Assembly: GCF_000003605.2 (NCBI RefSeq)
Contig: NW_003109083.1
Coordinates: 430,569 to 458,711 of the forward strand
Source of the DNA: Saccoglossus kowalevskii
Taxonomy: Eukaryota > Hemichordata > Enteropneusta > Harrimaniidae
DNA: 28,143 nucleotides
Direction of reading: 5' to 3'
Part shown: one piece after another, positions 13,001 through 20,446 of the stretch
Numbering within the stretch: position 1 is the stretch's first letter
How the letters are laid out: the number at the start of each line of letters is the position of its first letter
Notes under the pieces: model-generated
What the model saw: only the letters and a program-made list of their open reading frames with translations
Told to the model about the DNA's origin: nothing
The model's database searches: none
Position numbers and translations under genes: made by a program

Positions 13001-16000
13001 CAGATCGTATAATAATCTTAATATATTTTATTTAATTCTTTACAAATGACAAATCCTAGACAATAATGATATAAAATATAGATACACTTATATCGGCATT
13101 TATCATCATATCCCGAATAACGAGTTTAATTATTCAATTAATATATTTCAATCAGTGACTGTGTATATCGTCATGGTTATAAAGGACACAACTAAAACAT
13201 TGGTGCCTTAAGACATATTGTCCACACTACAATATTGATAACATTCAAGTGTCGCATGTTATATAGATGTGAACGTCCATAAGATATACATATACACTTT
13301 CCATCGTCGTTCGCTTTAGAACATGTACATTCTGTGATACCCTGATAAGATGTATTCACCTCAGAATCCCCACAATACCTTGCTAATGGCTAGTACTAGT
13401 GTGAAGTGTGTCGTATGAATGAAGTTTTCTCCTAAATCGCAGTCTCTTTAATCGGAATTAAAAGCCGTAAACTAACAGTGTTTATCGTGTATTTTTAATA
13501 CACAATCTAAGTAAAGAAAAAATATTAAGTACTATGCTTATTCATTTTGACGTATGACATTTGAGAGAATTTAATGTGTTTTGACTAGAAGCTGACTCGT
13601 ATATTCGAATGCAGTTGATGTCATTACTATGCCGCATCGTTTGTCATTTATTGCTTTGAATTCAATGGTTGTGGCTTCCATCAAATTACATATATTCTAG
13701 AATGATGGTAGACACCAACATATTTTAACCAAATACTTTTATAGCTGGTATCCTCGGTATCCTGGTATCCTCGGTAACAATCGTTACTTGGTAGTACATG
13801 TGAACGTCGATTTTGTACTCGATATACTGTATTCTTTCAGGTCTTTGAGAGCACGTAGTTATGACAGGTCTGTCAGTCTGATATTCTGGACGAGACGTGA
13901 ACATTGAAATCCATGGCATCATGATTACAGTCGCTGATATATGCTGTATTTCATTCTTGCCAATATTTCGCAAACGTTACAACAAAGGCTTGAACGGCGC
14001 TTTTATTAAATACTCATACACTGTTTTGACATATATACCTTGTTAGCCGAAATTAATAGTTTTTGTTTTACATTTCACTGACTGCACCAAACGATACTAC
14101 TTGTACCATTTGAAAGACATTTTTGTGATCCTTTAGTTTTGAGCGGTTTGAATAAATATGATGAGTATTTTCCGCGTGGATCGTCCATGATTAAGCGGAA
14201 AACAGACACCCATAAGTAGTGCATTACGATAATTGTTATCATCAATATCGTGCATAAGATATCTTGCGCATGCGTGTCGCAACGACCACCGCCACTTAAC
14301 ACACTAAACACGCTACCAAACTAATTTGTACATTTGCAAGCTATGATTGTGCGTCGACTAAAATTATGCAGCATGAAATTCAATGTATATTCCGTAATCA
14401 CGTATTGTACAATCGCTATCAGAACCTAACGTGTTGTGTTTTGTAACAAATACACAGATTAAAATGATTACATATGCCAATTACGTATTTCCCGCCGTTC
14501 TCATGGGCCCAATAAAGGCGACACACATCCGCATGATAAATAATTTAACCCATAAGTTATGTAATTCATCTCTCTAGTTGGATACACCACGAGGGACGTT
14601 ATGCTACAGTGGCATCCTAATCATTCGGTTATATTACCACAGCTTGTCATGCCTGGATTCTCGTTGAGTGTTCCCGACACTTCTGCTATAATTCAAGAGT
14701 ATCCGATGGGTAAATATATTTAATTCTTAGTCACACTTTGTTTTGAACTACGCCAGGTGTCCACTGACAGATGATCGATCACATCGTGACCAATTGTAAA
14801 ATAAATAGATGAACATTAAACACAGCTGAATATCCCTGTATGATGTGCAAATACGTCCATTTATCGCAGTTGAGTGTTAAACTTGCCTAGTCTGAAGAAC
14901 CATTCGGATCATTTTCTATTATGATTGATTGATCCGACTAGTGAATTCTATGAATACTATGAATACTAGCGAATACATATCTACGTCAGACTAAAATTAG
15001 TGTAACACATCAATAAAATAAAACTAAAACACCAACTAACAACACGGTTTGTCAAAGTTGAGATAGCATGTGTGCATTTAAATGTTGTCTTTTATATATT
15101 ACCGGGCTGGTCCCTGGTTGCCACCGTGTTAATGGGTTACTGGGTACGTAGCCATATTAATTGCACGATGGGTTGTTGAATCGTTCGTTGCCTCCTGCAA
15201 TCTAACAATCAAAACCCCAGCTTCGATGCCCCAGTGATAAAAACCGCTGGCGGTAGCCATTTTTTTATGGTCGAACTAGAACAGTTCGACATCACTGTAG
15301 TAGGTACTCCTTGTACTGACCCAAGTCATTTGAAAAAGGACTTTCTACTAAATTAGGACCATTTTCGAAAACAGAAAAGAACAGTAAATACAAAGAAACC
15401 CATAGAAAAATGCTAATAATAGCAAAGTTTCCGTTGTCCTTGTTACCATAGTGACGTCTTCTGGCCACATAAGGTTGTTTTCGTTCGACCTGAAGAAAAT
15501 GGCTTCCACTGGAGTTACGTATGATCTAGTGACTTAAATTTCAGGAATACAACATCAAAAGATTATTGTTTGCTTTGTTTTTCACTCTGGTGAATGTTTA
15601 ACAAACATATTATCGATTGGTGATAGTTTGGATTGTGTGATTTGTAGAAATAAAAAGTGCTTCCATCGACGTTTATTTGCGACACACGCTATCGCCTTTC
15701 GCAAGCCTGTGGAGGAACCATGGTTTTTCTGTTTCAATAAAACCAAATATTCGAAAATAACAACTTTGAAAATTGGAATTACACTATAAATAGGTAGCAA
15801 GGTTGCATTAACACCTGGCTCACCTAGAGTCATTACTGCTCACTAATCGCTCCAATAAACTGCAAAAACATATGCATAGATTATTTAACACAACAAATGT
15901 GTGTATTTGTGAACTTCAAAATAATAATGCGTTTGATAATATTAACTGTAACTCAACTACGTTGACTTGTTGCTACACTATACTACACTATACTACACTA

Positions 16001-19000
16001 TACTACACTATACTACACTCTACTACACTATACTACACTATACTACACTATAACCAATTCAAACAGAACTTGTTGAACTTTGACATGAACAAATGTCACC
16101 ACAATCAAAACAATACACAGTCTTTGTTCGTAAACAAGTTATCTGAATAGTAACTATATGCAAATGTTTACTTCCTGTGCACATTGAACGATTGACAGTT
16201 GGTAAACTATAAGTGCCGCCTAACCAATGGGTAAGAAAAAAACTGACACAAGAAGAGTTATAAACCTATTTTATCTGGCTGATCCAACCATATGGAATCA
16301 GAACTATTACAGAGATCACAGATAACTGGAGACAATTGAAATAATAAACACATATTCAGGTCATATTAGATACATTAGCGGTTACATATCATCATCTAGC
16401 CATGCATGGACTATTACAACGAATTAGATACTGAATAAAACATGTACTTATTCAAATCATAAATGATGAAGAGTTTTTATTTCCCAATCGATAAAGATAA
16501 TTGAGTTCCTGCAGTGTATAGATTAGAATCATATCATTTATCAGTTGAAAACCGATTCAGGGTTATTCATAGTCCGTAATTCACAATTACTGCATGTATG
16601 AATAGCTATCCTGTCAGGACCAGTTTAATCTGGTCTATAGCATTGCCGAACATGCAATTATGTTAGACTGGATTTAGTTAGATTTTTGAGATAGGGATGC
16701 TCCGCAGCCAGTTGAAAACTGAATCCCAAAAGATCGACGTTCAGGCTATTTTTGGTTCACAAATTGCCGTATTCACCAAAAGGAAGATCAATGTTTTGCT
16801 GAAATGACTGAAATTCTTGGTCATGACGGGGGGGGGGGGGGTATCACCGCTGAGACATGTTCTTATACAATAAATTCAGATTTTCTGTATAAAGGGCGAA
16901 AGTGGTCGCGCCTCTTATTTGGTTCCATGCGACGTACGCAAAGCCTTTCATTTACATTAATTGTTTACACGAAATTTGACATCCTGAAACCACAATTCTG
17001 AAAGTAACCAAATGTTTAATTTACGATATTTACTTATTTCTAGGACAATATTCTCGACTACACTGTATGTTTAACTTAGAACGAGAGCTGATATTCTACA
17101 TCATGGAGCATTATGTACCTTCATTCCTTCTGGTTATATTATCATGGGTGTCGTTTTGGTTAAGTGTGGATGCTACACCTGCCAGAGCTAGTCTTGGGAT
17201 CACCACTGTACTTACATTGACAACATTAAGTTCAGGAGCAAGGGTCGAGTTACCAAAAGTATCTTACACAAAGGTAAGGAAGAGTCGTTCTACGTTCGCA
17301 TGAGACCAATCATGGTCACGAGATGTCCTAATACGTGTATAAAAGATACCTACATCTATAGTAGAAATAATATTATAATCATAATCGGCTCTGATTGGTA
17401 GAAGGTGTCGCAGGAATGATGAATTTGAGCACGTATATTTATCATATGTTGTATCATGTATTAGCAGTATTCTTTATTCGTCGAAGACATTATTAATGTC
17501 TTATGTGAATGTGAATCGAATGCTTAGTCGAATATTATTTGAGACAAAAACGAGAGTATCTCAATTAAACCAGAGCGCATCTGTTTTCATAATTCTGTAA
17601 TACCAACGCAAGATAACTTAATTTGTTTTCACCATCTGTACTATTAATGGAATCGGTTGGGTTTGATGAACGAACGAGCTCACAGCTTAACACACAAAAC
17701 ACATATCATATCTTATGACAACTGCACAAATATACCTACAATTATATTTATCGTGATTTTCTTTATACCGAATATTTTTGTTACAAGTAGTGCATGTATT
17801 TGTAGAAAGTCTATTAATACGATTTGATCATTGAATATTGGGTTAATTGTGTAAATGATTTGAATATAAAATAGATATTAACTGCATTTCGAAAATGAAA
17901 TAAAATTGGCAATATTTTGAAAACCAAAAATCCTAAATAAATGTCTGCGAATACATCATATATTCGCAGATATTTGACATGAATCTCAATGTTGACAAAA
18001 CCTCTGAAAGCATAATTTTGTGACATTCCATTGTGACTAAATTTAAATTGTTCATTATAACTAGTATGGAGTTCTCTCCCATAATGCATTGTGAATATGT
18101 GCAGTAACATTCTCAGTAGTGCAAGATTTGAATTCGGCTTCAATTAAAGCGGGAGGGTCATCACCTGCACACGCGCGGGATTTGAGACCCAAGCGACACA
18201 ACACACGCTAAAGACGCAAAGGCTCATGGGTAGACGCTTGTTTGTAAACAATGACACGCTATGGCCATCTGACGCATGCGTAGGTGACGACTCCCCCGCT
18301 TTATTGCGTATTAGTTTACATAGTGTCTTTACGCGAGGCATGGCGTTACTGCCCGAGTTTTATTTCAACTAGAACTTCACACATATATGTATAAATAATA
18401 TTAACTTGAATAATACTCAATACTCTATATCCTGGGTCAATTTGTGATGTAAGGCGATACATTGAATGATAATTCGTGATATGATGCATTATATATCAAA
18501 TATATCGTACACAGTATTCCATCGGGATCAATTAAATCTCTTATCTGGTTTATTATCTACTTATCATTAATGACTTTGTGAATACTTTAATTCAGTTAGT
18601 ATTGTTGGATAAATTGCAACACTTTCAAAGATGTCACGCGATTTGAAGTTTTATTGTGTCAATTTAGCACGAGGTGACTTTAAAATATACATTATTTTTA
18701 TTTTTTTCTTGCTTTTATTGCAGGCAATTGATGTCTGGATGGTTGTATGTTCATTTTTCGTATTCGCTGCATTGTTGGAATTTGCAATAGCCAGCTATTT
18801 TCACAAGACCGGAGAGCGGCGACTAGTGGAAAACCGTATAAAAGAAAGACTGGTACGAAAACAAACATGATATTGAATCCAATGAGCATGGCGCCATGGA
18901 GAGTACGCTTTCTGCAATGCAATCTTAAATTTTCATTCCTACTTTTATTCCTTTTGTGCTCTTCAGAAAATCTCTCACCGACCACTACAAGCATAAGCAA

Positions 19001-19737
19001 TTATTATAGTTTATGAGAAATCTTATCCATCAGAATGCTCAAATTAAATCTCAAAATATATGGAAACTATGTATGATTTGTGATGAAACACCACACTCTT
19101 TAGTCTAGGCTAGTTTCACTATTTGTTGGCAAAACTCAAGTGATTACAATACTCAGTAGGTGGTGTTCCGCATAAACTACAAAGTCGGAATGTTATTTTA
19201 ACATACTTGTCATGCAAACATGCTCTATCTATCTTTCATATTTGGAACGTAAGATTAATATACCCCATGTAATGTAACTTGCAAAGGTACGATGACAGGT
19301 CTTTAAAATTAATACAATTCACGTTTTGGTGTCGAACATGTATACATTACTAAACTAAGTTCCTATAACTGTTCTCATGATATTATTTGTTTTTAGCGAG
19401 AATTAGTCTAATATCTCTCTACGTTTATTCACAGCATATATTACAGTCGGCCAACATATCTGAAAGAAATCGCTCGCCGTCGATGGGACGTCATACAATG
19501 GTCACAGAAATGACGAATAATGGCATAGGTTTTTATGGCTCCAATCATATGGCTTATGAAACTAGACTATATATGCCTCAGACGGAGACAAACGTCAAAT
19601 CGTCGCACAGGAAAAACTTAATGAAAGCTGCGATGACAATTGATAGACTTTCAAGGGTACTTTTCCCGGCATCATTCGCTTTATTCAATATTGTATATTG
19701 GCCGACGTATCTACGAGGCTATCTCCATGGTGTATAA
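1032..19737 (+). CDS. Gene A: anion-selective Cys-loop receptor subunit (GABA-A/glycine receptor-like), complete, nine exons
   Basis: Joining nine exons (1032-1093, 8925-8992, 9532-9599, 10748-10971, 11530-11612, 14578-14709, 17044-17273, 18724-18852, 19435-19737) gives 1299 bases: 432 codons and a stop, in frame throughout with GT..AG introns. The product would be one subunit of a pentameric plasma-membrane channel that passes chloride when a transmitter binds. Seen in the protein: signal peptide (about 1-17), ligand-binding domain (about 20-230), Cys-loop Cys148-Cys162, M1 about 232-253, Pro258-Ala259-Arg260 at the inner end of M2, M3 about 290-312, a cytoplasmic loop of roughly 85 residues, and M4 about 401-425, seven residues from the C-terminus. 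Possible N-glycosylation sites are Asn31, Asn41 and Asn86. The PAR filter and the M2-M3 linker place it in the anion class. Family membership is near certain; the ligand is unknown. A paralog lies downstream at 24227. Extra small exons in the M3-M4 loop cannot be excluded. Confidence 0.93.
5330..5425. repeat. Two direct repeats, 55-bp spacing
   Basis: The block ending ACCATTTTGGATATATG occurs twice (about 5354-5370 and 5409-5425), with related upstream sequence (TTCGATATATGCT and TTTGATATGTGCC). This is a short local tandem duplication in intron 1. Confidence 0.75.
5601..5616. repeat. 16-bp perfect palindrome
   Basis: CGATCGATATCGATCG reads the same on both strands. It is CpG-containing in an AT-rich intron. 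It could be chance or a binding site for a dimeric protein; there is no further evidence. Confidence 0.8.
6299..6365. repeat. Small inverted repeat (hairpin)
   Basis: GTGCTCTTAAT at about 6300 is matched by ATTAAAGAGCAC at about 6353-6364, and the interior holds the odd palindrome AAGGTAAATTACCTT (about 6337-6351). It could be a short foldback element or chance in AT-rich DNA. Confidence 0.5.
8925..8992 (+). CDS. Gene A exon 2: N-terminal helix and first strand
   Basis: The acceptor is TTTGTCGCAG and the donor ACAG|GTAATG. It encodes residues 21-44, with the motif ILNDSYDNQIRPNVTG, matching the family's start of the ligand-binding domain (the helix followed by YDxxIRPxxxG). It contains two Asn-X-Ser/Thr sites (Asn31, Asn41). 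It is entered in phase 2 and left in phase 1, as in gene B exon 2. Confidence 0.92.
8993..9531 (+). other. Gene A intron 2 (539 bp)
   Basis: Phase 1 GT..AG intron. It contains a run of nine C at 9451-9459 and a small AT palindrome near 9331-9348. No gene is seen. Confidence 0.85.
9532..9599 (+). CDS. Gene A exon 3: ligand-binding domain, SISEISM strand
   Basis: The acceptor is TTCGTTTCAG and the donor ATG|GTGAGT. It encodes residues 44-66, starting GPAISISVYMLLTSIHSIS. The segment SISEISM corresponds to the conserved strand written SISEtxM in GABA and glycine receptors. It is 68 bp long, as is the paralogous exon 26390-26457, and ends in phase 0. Confidence 0.92.
9600..10747 (+). other. Gene A intron 3 (1148 bp)
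   Basis: Phase 0 GT..AG intron. Open frames exist on both strands around 9651-9944 but their translations resemble no protein family. A 40-bp tandem duplication lies at 10421-10500. Confidence 0.85.
10421..10500. repeat. 40-bp tandem duplication
   Basis: Two adjacent copies beginning TGAAGTATATAATATTAGTA (10421-10460 and 10461-10500), differing at only a few bases. They are followed by a second small duplication, AATTAATGCTTGT[T/C]AC, at 10492-10507 and 10509-10524 (17-bp period). AT-rich, inside intron 3. Confidence 0.9.
10748..10971 (+). CDS. Gene A exon 4: loops D, A and E of the ligand-binding domain
   Basis: The acceptor is TTTCATACAG and the donor ATCAG|GTAAGA; 224 bp. Residues 67-141 include FLTQEWIDPRLSFNG (loop D and the conserved W-x-D-P-R-L), the glycosylation site Asn86-Gly-Ser, and W104-TPDLYFVN (loop A). 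Residue 75, Arg in glycine receptors, GluCl, GABA-A alpha and rho at the second place after FL/FF, is Thr here. The exon ends two bases into an Arg codon. This is the best-conserved block with gene B (54 of 75 residues identical by eye). Confidence 0.95.
11062..11078. repeat. (GT)n microsatellite
   Basis: About eight GT units (AGTGTGTGTGTGTGTGTGCA) in intron 4. Confidence 0.95.
11363..11500. repeat. Three 46-bp tandem repeats before exon 5
   Basis: The unit core CTGACGTGTGCAGAT begins at 11371, 11417 and 11463, and each unit ends GTTGATTGCACGCTGT, so the period is exactly 46. Copies differ at only a few positions, so the expansion is recent. The array ends 29 bp before the first base of exon 5, inside the zone where the branch point and pyrimidine tract act; each unit carries CTGAC, a branch-point-like pentamer. 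Confidence 0.95.
11530..11612 (+). CDS. Gene A exon 5: the Cys-loop
   Basis: The acceptor is GTTAATTTCAG and the donor AGCT|GTAAGT. Residues 141-168 include Cys148 and Cys162 with exactly 13 residues between them, as CYMYLQRFPMDQQNC. This fits the family signature C-x-M-x-L-x-x-F-P-x-D-x(3)-C. It ends GIDLES, just before loop B. The exon starts 30 bp downstream of a triplicated 46-bp repeat. Confidence 0.95.
11613..14577 (+). other. Gene A intron 5 (2965 bp)
   Basis: Phase 1 GT..AG intron. AT-rich; no coding sequence recognised. A local 17-bp duplication (GGTATCCTCGGTA...) lies at 13747-13775. Nothing else of note is seen. Confidence 0.8.
14578..14709 (+). CDS. Gene A exon 6: loop B to start of loop C
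   Basis: The acceptor is ATCTCTCTAG and the donor ATGG|GTAAAT. Residues 169-213 begin with FGYTTRDVMLQW, the loop B motif (SFGYT..D....W) shared with glycine and GABA receptors; Ser168 comes from exon 5. It continues VILPQLVMPGFSLS and ends QEYPMG. There is no cysteine, so the first Cys of the second disulfide found in glycine receptors and GluCl is absent. Confidence 0.92.
15252..15507. mobile_element. Terminal-inverted-repeat element, MITE-like
   Basis: The left arm 15252-15283 (GGTAGCCAT...GGTCGAAC...) and the right arm 15476-15507, read on the minus strand (GGAAGCCAT...GGTCGAAC...), match at 26 of 32 positions without gaps. Weaker inverted similarity continues outward (CTGGCGG against CCAGTGG) and inward (GACATCACT against GACGTCACT), so the true ends may lie further out. 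The interior has no coding capacity. No clear target-site duplication was found. It is most simply a decayed non-autonomous DNA transposon. Confidence 0.65.
15972..16052. repeat. 10-bp minisatellite (TACTACACTA)n
   Basis: About eight consecutive units of TACTACACTA, with one variant base (C for A at 16020). Because the unit is 10 bp, an open frame can run through it; that frame is not a gene. Confidence 0.96.
16828..16841. repeat. Poly-G run (14 G)
   Basis: Fourteen G in a row in intron 6, striking against the AT-rich background. Length is uncertain because homopolymers are prone to sequencing error. Confidence 0.9.
17044..17273 (+). CDS. Gene A exon 7: loop C, M1 and M2 pore helix
   Basis: The acceptor is TTATTTCTAG and the donor AAG|GTAAGG. 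Residues 213-289: GQYSRL (loop C, GABA-receptor-like), FNLERELIFYIM, M1 (HYVPSFLLVILSWVSFWL), then DATPARASLGITTVLTLTT as M2 and SSGARVELPKVSYTK as the M2-M3 linker. Key pore residues are Pro-Ala-Arg at -2' to 0' (anion filter), Ser 2', Thr 6', Leu 9' (gate) and Arg 19'. The linker is closest to glycine receptors (SSGSRASLPKVSYVK). Confidence 0.96.
17944..17970. repeat. 10-bp perfect hairpin
   Basis: TCTGCGAATA (17944-17953) and TATTCGCAGA (17961-17970) are perfect inverted copies with a seven-base loop. The pairing extends outward as AAAT/ATTT with one mismatch. Confidence 0.85.
18146..18302. mobile_element. CpG-rich MITE-like element with 30-bp inverted repeats
   Basis: Arms 18146-18175 (AAAGCGGGAGGGTCATCACC...) and 18273-18302, read on the minus strand (AAAGCGGGGGAGTCGTCACC...), match at 24 of 30 positions, and all six differences are transitions. 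ATT flanks both ends (18143-18145 and 18303-18305), a possible 3-bp target duplication; TA is an alternative reading. The element is clearly richer in G+C and CpG than the surrounding intron, which points to insertion from elsewhere. About 157 bp, no coding capacity. Confidence 0.75.
18724..18852 (+). CDS. Gene A exon 8: M3 and start of the cytoplasmic loop
   Basis: The acceptor is TTTATTGCAG and the donor ACTG|GTACGA, phase 0 at both ends. Residues 290-332: AIDVWMVVCSFFVFAALLEF (M3), then ASYFHKTGERRL and basic residues of the intracellular loop. If the intron is not removed here, translation runs VRKQT and stops at 18868-18870, leaving a protein without M4. The donor's +4 C is slightly off consensus, so a nearby alternative donor is possible, but this one keeps the frame into exon 9. 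Confidence 0.88.
18853..19434 (+). other. Gene A intron 8 (582 bp)
   Basis: Phase 0 GT..AG intron within the M3-M4 loop coding sequence. AT-rich, with no recognised content. A small extra in-frame exon here cannot be excluded, because this loop is poorly conserved. Confidence 0.78.
19435..19737 (+). CDS. Gene A exon 9: M3-M4 loop, M4 and C-terminus
   Basis: The acceptor is TTTATTCACAG before CAT ATA. Residues 333-432 are a Ser/Asn/Met-rich cytoplasmic stretch without a recognisable domain, then basic SSHRKNLMKAAMTIDRLSR leading into M4 (VLFPASFALFNIVYWPTYL) and a seven-residue extracellular tail before TAA. The IDRxSRxxFPxxFxxFNxxYW pattern is the standard M4 signature of anionic Cys-loop subunits. 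The loop is short for vertebrate GABA-A subunits but usual for invertebrate ones. Confidence 0.9.
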   Translation, partial: HILQSANISERNRSPSMGRHTMVTEMTNNGIGFYGSNHMAYETRLYMPQTETNVKSSHRKNLMKAAMTIDRLSRVLFPASFALFNIVYWPTYLRGYLHGV

Positions 19738-19926
19738 ACTACTACAACATTTACTCCATCATATTTATAAATATCTGAAACGTAACATTTGGCCAATGTT
19801 ATTCCGACTTTGATGCAGAATATAATTAAACTTGGGACCAACTTCTTGTACGCCTATATACCATATATCTTGCCGAGCGTCTTGTTTGTCTTGATAATCA
19901 GAATTTGTATTCTGTATAATATTGAA

Positions 19927-19932
19927 AATAAA
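19927..19932 (+). terminator. Possible poly(A) signal of gene A
   Basis: AATAAA about 190 bases after the TAA stop, the first canonical hexamer downstream. Plausible, but hexamers are frequent in AT-rich DNA. Confidence 0.4.
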
Positions 19933-20251
19933 AAAAGTGTTAAGAATATTACTTTATATTAACTATGCTAATGACGAATTGCCAACAGATGAATAGGGGA
20001 CATATTAGTTAGAAATCGCCCGCAGAAAAAATGACCTTATACAAAAGTATTTAGAAATGAAGCATTGATTTCCCCCTGTCAGTTACATTTCAATCAATAC
20101 ATAATTTGTATTACACCTACAATGAAACATGTGATTTTTTACAATACGTACATTACTGGGCAATTATAAAACTTTTTGTAACTTATCATTGAAATATGAC
20201 AACACTTATCTGGAAAATGTGCTTCAATAGAAATATAGTTGGAATCAACAC

Positions 20252-20446
20252 CTGTAAAATACTTTAATTAGCTCGAATTAATTTTCGCTAAAAAGAATAT
20301 TGTGTGTTTCGTATGGAATTTCTTGAGTTGAGAGTTGAACGTAAAATATAGGAAAATATGTATATACGCTGGGATTTATTTTCACTGAACCATCTCTTCA
20401 GTGAAAGTAGCGAAAATAAATTCCAAGCAAATAAGGTATTTTACAG
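20252..20446. mobile_element. Hairpin MITE-like element with 39-bp inverted repeats
   Basis: The left arm 20252-20290 (CTGTAAAATACTTTAATTAG...TTTTCGCTA) and the right arm 20408-20446, read on the minus strand (CTGTAAAATACCTTATTTGC...TTTTCGCTA), match at 32 of 39 positions without gaps. A second nested hairpin, TTCACTGAA (20381-20389) with TTCAGTGAA (20397-20405), lies inside. About 195 bp, non-coding. No certain target duplication. It looks like a foldback-type non-autonomous element. Confidence 0.75.

Larger units (their letters stand above)
14710..17043 (+). other. Gene A intron 6 (2334 bp)
   Basis: Phase 1 GT..AG intron separating loop B from loop C and the membrane part. It holds a palindromic element (15252-15507), a 10-bp minisatellite (15972-16052) and a 14-G run (16828-16841). 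An open frame on the minus strand at 15582-15833 has no recognisable homology. Confidence 0.85.
17274..18723 (+). other. Gene A intron 7 (1450 bp)
   Basis: Phase 0 GT..AG intron between M2 and M3, a common intron position in this family. It contains a hairpin at 17944-17970 and a CpG-rich inverted-repeat element at 18146-18302. Confidence 0.87.

Noticed and set aside
15582-15833. Minus-strand open frame of 83 codons beside the intron 6 element
   Set aside because: Considered as a transposase remnant, but no catalytic or zinc-binding pattern is visible.
15872-16150. Open frame running through the 10-bp minisatellite
   Set aside because: The Tyr/Thr/Leu-rich part is only the repeat translated; the flanks have no protein features.
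18144-18341. Minus-strand open frame over the CpG-rich element
   Set aside because: It follows the inverted repeat almost exactly; it arises from the element's base composition.
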